In this document: positions 1-4,057 of the stretch, piece by piece
Layout: each line of letters opens with the position of its first letter
How positions within the stretch are numbered: position 1 is the first letter of the stretch
Assembly: GCA_028713875.1 (NCBI GenBank)
Contig: JAQTNM010000019.1
Span: 5,472 to 13,174 of the forward strand
Origin: Candidatus Omnitrophota bacterium
Lineage (GTDB): Bacteria > Omnitrophota > Gorgyraeia > Gygaellales > Profunditerraquicolaceae
Direction: 5' to 3'
Length of the DNA stretch: 7,703 bases
The notes under the pieces: model-generated
Database searches by the model: none
Seen by the model: the letters and a program-made list of their open reading frames with translations, nothing else
Told to the model about the DNA's origin: nothing
Made by a program: the position numbers and the translations under genes

Positions 1-133
1 CCCACCAGGCCTGTTGCGGGCCGCTGATATTCTGTTCGGAGATCAAAAGGATAACCCTGGGTTTACCGTTTGCAGCGTAGGATAAACTAAAAGCCAGCAT
101 CAACACGAAAAATACCATCAAAATTTTTTTCAT
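1..133 (-). CDS. Exported protein of unknown function, N-terminal part (runs off left edge)
   Basis: Forty-four codons are visible, starting with ATG at 133-131 and open to the window edge. The N-terminus is a clear signal peptide: MKK, a hydrophobic stretch at about residues 4-19 (ILMVFFVLMLAFSLSY) and a likely cleavage after the Ala pair at 20-21. The mature part begins with NGKPRVILLISEQN and an Ala-Trp-Trp at 42-44. A beta strand followed by an 'SEQNI' turn is reminiscent of the CsgG/FlgT/LPP20-type periplasmic proteins, but that is only an impression from 20 residues, so I assign no family. The start is fixed by GGAG at 141-144, 7 nt upstream. An in-frame ATG at 205 would add 24 basic codons ahead of the signal peptide; it has no ribosome site and would cross the folded leader, so I reject it. 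The gene is divergent from the pilin gene and has its own promoter at 287-315. Confidence 0.75.
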   Translation of the reverse strand, partial: MKKILMVFFVLMLAFSLSYAANGKPRVILLISEQNISGPQQAWW

Positions 134-280
134 TTTTTTTCTCCTAAACAAGCGCTGCCTTGATTTTGGCATACCTCTGGTGCTTATGCCAAAATCATCT
201 TTCATATTGTGAAAGACATGGCGTTTAGCGCTTGTTTACTCCGCGCATAGCGCGGAGTTTACGTTAATCCTGTATTCAAC
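134..280 (-). promoter_or_regulatory. Highly structured 5' leader of the exported-protein gene (candidate cis-regulatory RNA)
   Basis: Between the predicted transcript start (about 280) and the ATG at 133 lie four perfect inverted repeats. An outer stem pairs 145-156 with 227-238 (12 bp) and can continue as 157-159 with 220-222 across an AAAC bulge. Inside it are 161-173 with 185-197 (13 bp, 11-nt loop) and 198-204 with 210-216 (7 bp, 5-nt loop), which abut without a gap and could stack. Further 5' is a 9-bp hairpin, 238-246 with 250-258, with an ATA loop. The ribosome site GGAG (141-144) sits directly against the closing base pair of the outer stem. This is the architecture of a three-way-junction riboswitch or leader. 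I do not recognise a known riboswitch class, and a palindromic inserted element is the main alternative. Confidence 0.5.
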
Positions 281-286
281 TCAACA

Positions 287-315
287 ATTCTACACTATAA
301 TAATTGCAGGGTCAA
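287..315 (-). promoter_or_regulatory. Sigma-70-type promoter for the exported-protein gene
   Basis: On the minus strand there is TTGACC (315-310), a 17-nt spacer and TAGAAT (292-287). Each box is one base from consensus and the spacing is optimal. Transcription would begin near 280, about 147 nt upstream of the start codon, and would therefore include the whole folded leader. Confidence 0.65.
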
Positions 316-370
316 GCAAAAATCAAAACCAGTTTATTACCCTAATTTTCCCACGTTATGTCCGAAGCTC

Positions 371-398
371 TTGACAAAAATTGGGCGGAGTGTAAACT
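371..398 (+). promoter_or_regulatory. Sigma-70-type promoter for the pilin-like gene
   Basis: A perfect TTGACA (371-376), a 16-nt spacer and TAAACT (393-398, four of six consensus bases). The expected start of transcription, six to eight bases after the -10, is about 404-406, on the ATG at 406. The nearest GGAG (387-390) is 15 nt upstream and would not be transcribed, so the message would be effectively leaderless. Confidence 0.55.
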
Positions 399-405
399 AT
401 AGCCG

Positions 406-846
406 ATGATCAAAAACCGCGCTTTTACCCTCCTAGAGCTAATCGTAGTCATCGTCATCTTAGGCATCCTTGCCACCCTGGGTTATACGCAGTATGGCAA
501 AATGATGGAAAAGTTCTATATGGCTGAAACAAGGACGATATTTGGCCGCATGCGTAAGGATGCTTACGAGTATTTCTGGAAAAACGGGAGCATGAACGGC
601 ATGGTTTCTGCTGATGTTGGCATAGGCTCAGACATTCCCGCCTCATGCGTATCTACGAATTATTTTTACTATTATATTTACAATCCAAGCGGAAACCAAG
701 TTCAGCTAGCAGCGGTAAGATGTACCTCAGGCGGTAAACCACCGCAAGCAAGTTGCTTATATGCTCCTTACATCTATGCTAATCCTGTCAATGGCGACGG
801 TCAATACACTATTTATAACCCAAACGGTTGTAACGTATCCCCGTAA
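406..846 (+). CDS. Type IV pilin-like / type II secretion pseudopilin protein
   Basis: 146 residues. The N-terminus is a class III (prepilin) signal: a short basic leader MIKNRA, then FTLLELIVVIVILGILATLG, the conserved hydrophobic helix with Glu at mature position +5 (E11). It should be processed and N-methylated by a prepilin peptidase (PilD type) and assembled into a type IV pilus or a type II secretion pseudopilus in the inner membrane. The residue before the cut is Ala6 rather than the usual Gly. The globular part (about 30-146) is Tyr/Asn rich, with four cysteines (81, 106, 117, 142) that could form two disulfides, and resembles the major-pilin/GspG-like size class. The start is forced: an in-frame TAG at 400-402 precedes it and the next Met (33) would remove the signal. 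No other pilus genes are visible, so it is an orphan in this window. Pilus versus pseudopilus cannot be decided here. Confidence 0.85.
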   Translation: MIKNRAFTLLELIVVIVILGILATLGYTQYGKMMEKFYMAETRTIFGRMRKDAYEYFWKNGSMNGMVSADVGIGSDIPASCVSTNYFYYYIYNPSGNQVQLAAVRCTSGGKPPQASCLYAPYIYANPVNGDGQYTIYNPNGCNVSP

Positions 847-925
847 ACACAAACCTGCCGTCTTGTTCCCAATCAGCCTTAAGGATATCCGTACCTGAAT
901 TATCAAAATAAGCAACGCAATTCAT
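809..925 (-). other. Small open frame antisense to the pilin 3' end (38 codons), possibly a gene remnant
   Basis: On the minus strand an ATG at 925 opens 38 codons ending in TAG at 809. The upstream frame is open as far as a TAG at about 977-975. The predicted peptide (for example VAYFDNSGTDILKADW in its first half) has a balanced, protein-like composition and no low-complexity bias. It has no ribosome site, overlaps the certain pilin gene by 38 nt and has no visible partner. It could be chance, a decayed gene end, or part of the structured element next to it. Confidence 0.15.
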
Positions 926-957
926 TTGAGCGGGAATAAGTTTTAGCGAGTGACGAG
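847..957. other. Spacer between the pilin gene and the structured element, no gene assigned
   Basis: This is the left third of the 306-bp gap between the pilin stop (846) and the HAD gene stop (1153). It holds no convincing terminator for the pilin gene and no good promoter; TTGTTC at 863-868 with TATCCG 17 nt later is too weak. Apart from the small antisense frame reported separately, I see nothing in it. Confidence 0.4.
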
Positions 958-1145
958 ACTTGATCTTCGAGAGCTACTTAACCGAGGGGTGACGTGGAAG
1001 AGGGGCATCCCCAAATCGAGGACTGACTAGGCCGCAGATTTGGGGAAACTTCCACGGCAGGACCCCGAGGCTTAATGCAAGACTCGGCAGGCTGCCTGCA
1101 GGTAGGCAGGAACCTGTTAAAATTGCCGAGCGACAAGAATCAGGT
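958..1145 (+). ncRNA. Candidate structured RNA or palindromic mobile element (three-way junction)
   Basis: About 188 nt that fold back on themselves. A closing helix pairs 958-964 (acttgat) with 1139-1145 (atcaggt), one pair being G-T, and continues past a bulge with 965-967 and 1135-1137. The first branch is 986-990 with 1062-1066, then 993-1000 (cgtggaag) with 1049-1056, then 1009-1017 (ccccaaatc) with 1037-1045. The second branch is 1083-1089 (ctcggca) with 1124-1130, enclosing 1092-1097 with 1104-1109. All inner helices are perfect. The single wobble is valid as U-G only on the plus-strand RNA, which weakly favours that strand. I recognise none of the standard RNAs: there are no RNase P, tmRNA, SRP or 6S signature motifs that I can find. 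It may instead be a MITE-like insertion. There is no ORF across it. Confidence 0.35.
1083..1130. repeat. Nested palindrome, REP-like
   Basis: An outer perfect 7-bp repeat (1083-1089 with 1124-1130) encloses an inner perfect 6-bp repeat (1092-1097 with 1104-1109) whose loop overlaps the palindrome cctgcagg (1096-1103). GC-rich CTGCCT/AGGCAG palindromes of this kind are often dispersed in bacterial genomes. It is also one branch of the larger 958-1145 fold. On the minus strand it lies just after the HAD gene, but no T-run follows it, so it is not a classic terminator. Confidence 0.4.
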
Positions 1146-1152
1146 TGATTAT

Positions 1153-1791
1153 TTATACTAACTTCGTTAATTGGGTTAGCCTGTTGATAATGCGGTAGGG
1201 TTTTTCTTTCTGCAGTTCTTCTCTCGTGCTTGAGCCGGTGGTAAGCATGATCGTCTTGACTTTGGCGCGCCTGCCTGTCTGGGCATCAATGAACATATCG
1301 CCTACATAAACGGTCCTATCCGGCTTAATCCTGAATTTGCACATAATCTTATTCAAGATCTCCGGGTGCGGCTTCATATGCTTCAATTTATCCCCGCAGA
1401 GGACATAATCCAGGTATTTGTCCAGCTTGAGGCGGCGGATCAGTATCCTGGCAAAACGCGTAGGCCGGTTGCTGGCTACTGCAAGTTTATAACCTTCGTT
1501 TTTAAGGTAAGCTAACACCTTGAGAGTCTGAGGGAAAAGCCGGGAACCCGACAGCAGCGCTTTGGCATGGTGCCTGCGGTAGATTAAAAGCGCCTCGTCC
1601 AAGTCTTTTTTCTCCAGGAACGGTTTAAGTAAGTTCCTGTCTCCCCAGCCGACTGAACTGCGGATAAGATTTGCCTTCTGGCGGGGATAACCCGTTTCCT
1701 TCATGGTATGGTTAAAACTGGCGGTAATCGCCGGATATGCATCCACGAGCGTACCGTCCAAATCAAAAATAATCAGCCCTTTTTTTCTCAT
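1153..1791 (-). CDS. HAD-superfamily phosphatase, phosphoglycolate-phosphatase-like
   Basis: 212 residues, a normal length for the Gph/PpaX/beta-phosphoglucomutase-like group. All four HAD motifs are present. Motif I is DLDGTLVD with the nucleophile Asp10 and acid/base Asp12; motif II is Ser107 in VASNRP; motif III is Lys140 in MKPHPE; motif IV is GDMFIDAQTG with Asp165 and Asp169 for Mg2+. Residues of about 16-85 form the helical C1 cap that sets substrate choice. It should be a cytosolic Mg2+-dependent hydrolase of a small phosphate ester; the actual substrate (phosphoglycolate, pyrophosphate or a sugar phosphate) cannot be read from sequence. The start at MRKKGLIIFDLDG is the family's usual one. 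It has no ribosome site and lies 3 nt downstream of the U-tract of a terminator hairpin. Confidence 0.88.
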   Translation of the reverse strand: MRKKGLIIFDLDGTLVDAYPAITASFNHTMKETGYPRQKANLIRSSVGWGDRNLLKPFLEKKDLDEALLIYRRHHAKALLSGSRLFPQTLKVLAYLKNEGYKLAVASNRPTRFARILIRRLKLDKYLDYVLCGDKLKHMKPHPEILNKIMCKFRIKPDRTVYVGDMFIDAQTGRRAKVKTIMLTTGSSTREELQKEKPYRIINRLTQLTKLV

Positions 1792-1793
1792 GG

Positions 1794-1828
1794 AAAAAAT
1801 AAGGCAGGAGCTCTATCCCCTGCCTTTT
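1794..1828. terminator. Intrinsic terminator, usable in both directions
   Basis: A perfect 8-bp stem, aaggcagg (1801-1808) with cctgcctt (1819-1826), and a 10-nt loop. On the minus strand the hairpin is followed by a T-run (six A on the plus strand, 1794-1799), a good terminator for the small exported-protein gene ending at 1856 and for any ATPase-operon readthrough. On the plus strand it is followed by only a short TTTT. The T-run ends 2 nt before the HAD ATG. Confidence 0.75.
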
Positions 1829-1838
1829 AATTTCACGG

Positions 1839-1844
1839 ATTATA
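1839..1844 (-). promoter_or_regulatory. Possible -10 box for the HAD gene
   Basis: A perfect TATAAT on the minus strand, 47 nt upstream of the HAD ATG, with no recognisable -35 box at 16-18 nt. If used, transcription would start near 1832 and the terminator hairpin would become part of the HAD leader. Confidence 0.25.
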
Positions 1845-1855
1845 GTTTACGGGAA

Positions 1856-2413
1856 TTATTCTTCTCCCTGCGGAACCGGGGCTTCTTCTTTCGTGGTATT
1901 GCTCTGCCCTTGCGGCTGTACTTGTATACCGCCTGCGTTCACGGCCGCAGTCTCCTCAGCGGGCGGGCTCATAAGCGTCTGACTTTGAGCCTGCGGCGCT
2001 TCCTGCATTGTTTTATCCGGCATAGGCTGCATGCCTTCGGGTTTTTCTACGTTTATATTCTTGGCGATATTTTTTCCGTCCGCAGTCACAATATAATCAA
2101 CACTCACGGTATCCTGCGGTTTTATTTCGGAGAAGGAATTAAGATTTTCGTAAGTAGTATTATCGTCCGCAGCTATGATCATTTCTTTCTCGGTATCTGC
2201 TTCATAATCCAGGTATTTAACATTCATCTGGTGATTGGCGGAGTCGATAGAAACCACCTCTGCCCAGACCCATTGCGGTTCCTGGGTAGCAGCTTGAGGA
2301 GCAGCCGCAGGATTAGCCGCGGGTGCCGCCTCATCCTGGCTAAATACTGAATTTACGCTTACAAATGCCGAAAAGATCATCACCACTAAGATTAAACCTG
2401 TCTTTAACTTCAT
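1856..2413 (-). CDS. Small exported protein with conserved central domain, function unknown
   Basis: 185 residues from the chosen start. Residues 1-26 are a signal peptide (MKLKTGLILVVMIF, then small residues and a cut near SVFS-Q). An Ala/Pro/Gln-rich linker follows (27-46). Residues of about 47-124 form a compact alternating strand region with WVWAEVVSID, a DDNTTYEN segment and VSVDYIVTADGKNIAKNI, resembling small periplasmic beta-barrel (OB-like or DUF5666-like) domains that begin with 'V.G.V.SID'. This resemblance is a guess. The tail (125-185) is low-complexity Pro/Gln/Glu/Ala. I chose ATG 2413 because AAGGAGG (2419-2425) lies 5 nt upstream; an in-frame ATG at 2434 would add seven residues with no ribosome site. 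It has its own strong promoter and a terminator 30 nt downstream, so it is probably a single-gene unit. Confidence 0.8.
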   Translation of the reverse strand: MKLKTGLILVVMIFSAFVSVNSVFSQDEAAPAANPAAAPQAATQEPQWVWAEVVSIDSANHQMNVKYLDYEADTEKEMIIAADDNTTYENLNSFSEIKPQDTVSVDYIVTADGKNIAKNINVEKPEGMQPMPDKTMQEAPQAQSQTLMSPPAEETAAVNAGGIQVQPQGQSNTTKEEAPVPQGEE

Positions 2414-2418
2414 CTGTT

Positions 2419-2425
2419 CCTCCTT
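2419..2425 (-). promoter_or_regulatory. Ribosome binding site that fixes the exported-protein start
   Basis: AAGGAGG on the minus strand, 5 nt before ATG 2413. It excludes the longer frame beginning at 2434. Confidence 0.8.
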
Positions 2426-2456
2426 GCCTTCCATAGGCAGCTTAAATATTTAAAGG

Positions 2457-2485
2457 AATATAACACGCTTAAAGCGCCTTGTCAA
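2457..2485 (-). promoter_or_regulatory. Strong sigma-70-type promoter with palindromic spacer
   Basis: Minus strand TTGACA (2485-2480, perfect), exactly 17 nt, then TATATT (2462-2457, five of six). Transcription should start near 2450, giving a leader of about 37 nt for the exported-protein gene. The spacer contains the palindrome cgcttaaagcg (2466-2476), which could be an operator. The -35 box lies only 2 nt downstream of the EIIA stop codon. Confidence 0.7.
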
Positions 2486-2487
2486 TA

Positions 2488-2943
2488 TCACATTTCGTAC
2501 CTTTTGAATATGCTGACCGCCTCATCCGCATTTTCCGCGGCAATCAATTCTCTTCTGAAATTTTCATCGTTGAGGAGTTTGGAAAGCTTGGCCAGGAGCC
2601 TTAGATAAAGGCCCAGCTCCCCGGGATTTGTCCCCATCAGGAAAATCAGGTTTACCTTGTCTGCGTCGATAGAGTCAAAATCTATCCCCCCTATGGACCT
2701 GCCGAAACCTATTACGAAACCGCCTACCCCTTCGGTGGGCGAATGCGGTATCGCAACTTTATGGCCGATCCCTGTGGAGCCGAGCTCTTCTCTGCGCAGG
2801 ACATCATGAATAAACCTTTCTTTATCTATGACTTTACCGCAGGAATAAAGCTTATCCGCTATCTCTATAATGGCTTCTTGCTTTGTGGATGCCTTCAGAT
2901 CTGTAATGCAGTTCTCCTTTTGCAGGTAATCGGATATCTTCAT
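2488..2943 (-). CDS. PTS EIIA component of the fructose/nitrogen (PtsN-like) type
   Basis: 151 residues, the size of a free-standing EIIA domain. MKISDYLQKENC is followed by a DLKASTKQEAIIEIADKL helix, and the phosphorylation site is His67 in VAIPHSPTEGV, preceded by ELGSTGIGHK, as in EIIA-Fru/EIIA-Ntr. A FLMGTNPGE segment and a final LRLLAKLSKLL / AAENADEAVSIF helix complete the fold. It would receive phosphate from HPr/NPr in the cytosol. No EIIB or EIIC transporter is beside it, which fits a regulator rather than a sugar importer. The start is ATG 2943, with AAGGAG at 2949-2954 (5 nt away); it overlaps the USP stop as ATGA, so the two are probably translationally coupled. A longer frame from 3003 runs back into the USP gene and is rejected. 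Confidence 0.88.
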   Translation of the reverse strand: MKISDYLQKENCITDLKASTKQEAIIEIADKLYSCGKVIDKERFIHDVLRREELGSTGIGHKVAIPHSPTEGVGGFVIGFGRSIGGIDFDSIDADKVNLIFLMGTNPGELGLYLRLLAKLSKLLNDENFRRELIAAENADEAVSIFKRYEM

Positions 2944-3422
2944 ATCAACTCCTTGTATAGCTTTTCCACCTCTGCGGGGTTTTTCACCACTACAACCGGG
3001 CAAGGGGACTCGCGGAATATCCGCTCGCCCTCGTCATAAAAAACTTCTTTTCTGGACAACAGCTCCTTTAACTCGCCCATAACTAAAATATCTGCCCCTA
3101 GCTCCCTGGTCTTGTTTACCACCTCCTCGTGGATACCCCCCTTAAGAAGCATGCAGGAACATTCCACGCCTTTGCTTTCCGCCATTTTTTTTATCCTCTC
3201 CAGGAAAAGGCCTCCCTGCTCTTCCAGATCCCTCTCGTAATCCCTGGCTTCCACTTCCACGAAGATCCTGCTCTTGAGCAATTCCTGCAGCACCTTTTCG
3301 TTTACCACGTATATGGCGGTGATTTTTGCCTGGAGGGCCTTAGCTAGATAAATAGCGTATTTGGCAGTAATCAGGGACACAGGTGCAGCGGCAACGGAAA
3401 GCACAATATGTTTTATGGCCAC
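2940..3422 (-). CDS. Universal stress protein (UspA-like) with degenerate nucleotide loop
   Basis: 160 residues. The USP fold is visible as strand KHIVLSVAA, helix AKYAIYLAKAL, strand KITAIYVV, strand CSCMLLKGG, helix EVVNKTRELGADILVMG and the C-terminal ESPCPVVVVK typical of the family. The ATP-binding signature G-x2-G-x9-G(S/T) after VMG is not intact: after Gly116 the loop reads ELKELLSRKEVFYDEGE, lacking the expected glycines, so ATP binding as in MJ0577 is doubtful. GTG start at 3422 with GGAGG at 3430-3434 (7 nt away). It lies 17 nt after ATPase subunit D and shares an ATGA overlap with the EIIA gene, so all three should be one transcript. Its role is probably regulatory, but this cannot be shown from sequence. 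Confidence 0.85.
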   Translation of the reverse strand: MAIKHIVLSVAAAPVSLITAKYAIYLAKALQAKITAIYVVNEKVLQELLKSRIFVEVEARDYERDLEEQGGLFLERIKKMAESKGVECSCMLLKGGIHEEVVNKTRELGADILVMGELKELLSRKEVFYDEGERIFRESPCPVVVVKNPAEVEKLYKELI

Positions 3423-3439
3423 TTAAAAACCTCCCTTTT

Positions 3440-4057
3440 TTAGCTTCTTAATTTTTTCTTGATAAGCTTAAGCATGGAAAAGGACTCACGCGATTCTTCA
3501 TCAAGCCTGTCGCTTATGAATTTCAAGGACTCTTCGTAATAAGGTATGTAAATTTTCTCCAGGGCGTTGACTTTTCTTATGGTCTTCTGTACTTCTTTGG
3601 CGATGCGCAAAGAGGCGATCTTTTTCTCCGCCAGTTGGGCCAGCGATTTTACGATATCTTTGAATTTCAGGATCACCTCGTCCACATGGAGACTCACCTC
3701 GTAAGGGCTGTAATAGGGAGGGTGGTCGCTGGTCTGTAAATTTATAACCGGGATGTTTACGCCCATCACCCTTCTCTGCGATATGGAGATGCTGTTTTTT
3801 ATATCAATGGAAAAGCTGAGTTCTTCCATGCGCCTGCGGCCCATCACCACGATCGCATTATCGACAAGCCTGTAGCCTTCCTGCAGCGCTTCATCCACCT
3901 GTTTCTGCAGCCTCTCGGTTATGTGGATTATGGTGTTAAGCTCGTTGATCAGGATTTTCCTTTTCTCATCCAGGAGCTCATACCCCTCGTGAGTCAGGGT
4001 AAGCGTCTTTTTTACCCGCAAAAGGTTTGTTTTAGTCGCGGCCAGGTTTACTTTCAT
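3440..4057 (-). CDS. atpD: V/A-type ATPase subunit D (central rotor shaft)
   Basis: 205 residues, the normal length for subunit D. It shows the family pattern: an N-terminal ATKTNLLRVKKTLTLTHEGYELL followed by a KRKILINEL helix, a middle segment with VVMGRRRM, and a C-terminal helix ending in LEKIYIPYYEESLKFI and a basic tail (LKLIKKKLRS). D forms the long antiparallel coiled coil inside the A3B3 hexamer and carries rotation to the membrane ring. The start at 4057 lies 26 nt inside the end of subunit B; only a weak purine-rich AAAGAA precedes it, so translation is likely coupled to B. This naming follows the V/A system; it is not the F-type AtpD (beta) protein. Confidence 0.93.
   Translation of the reverse strand: MKVNLAATKTNLLRVKKTLTLTHEGYELLDEKRKILINELNTIIHITERLQKQVDEALQEGYRLVDNAIVVMGRRRMEELSFSIDIKNSISISQRRVMGVNIPVINLQTSDHPPYYSPYEVSLHVDEVILKFKDIVKSLAQLAEKKIASLRIAKEVQKTIRKVNALEKIYIPYYEESLKFISDRLDEESRESFSMLKLIKKKLRS

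Noticed and set aside
134..205. A longer N-terminus for the left-edge gene, starting at ATG 205
   Set aside because: It is in frame and open, but would put 24 mostly basic residues before a normal signal peptide, has no ribosome site and runs through perfect palindromes. GGAG is placed correctly for ATG 133.
202..219. A five-codon upstream ORF in the leader (ATG 219 to TGA)
   Set aside because: It has no ribosome site and lies inside the helices. A leader peptide is possible, but nothing supports it.
145..258. CRISPR repeats or an insertion-sequence end
   Set aside because: The repeats are inverted pairs, not evenly spaced direct repeats, and there is no transposase gene or fragment in the window.
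1083..1130. The palindrome as a terminator for the HAD gene
   Set aside because: No T-run follows it on the minus strand, so intrinsic termination is unlikely.
958..1145. tmRNA, RNase P, SRP or 6S RNA
   Set aside because: I could not find the conserved motifs of any of these. Only the folding potential is evident.
1703..2350. A 215-codon open frame on the plus strand
   Set aside because: It lies opposite the HAD gene's N-terminal part and the exported-protein gene, crosses a terminator hairpin and a promoter region, and has no protein-family features. It is a shadow.
2944..3003. Extended start of the EIIA gene at 3003
   Set aside because: The extra 20 residues overlap the USP coding end, and AAGGAG is placed for ATG 2943, where the EIIA domain begins.
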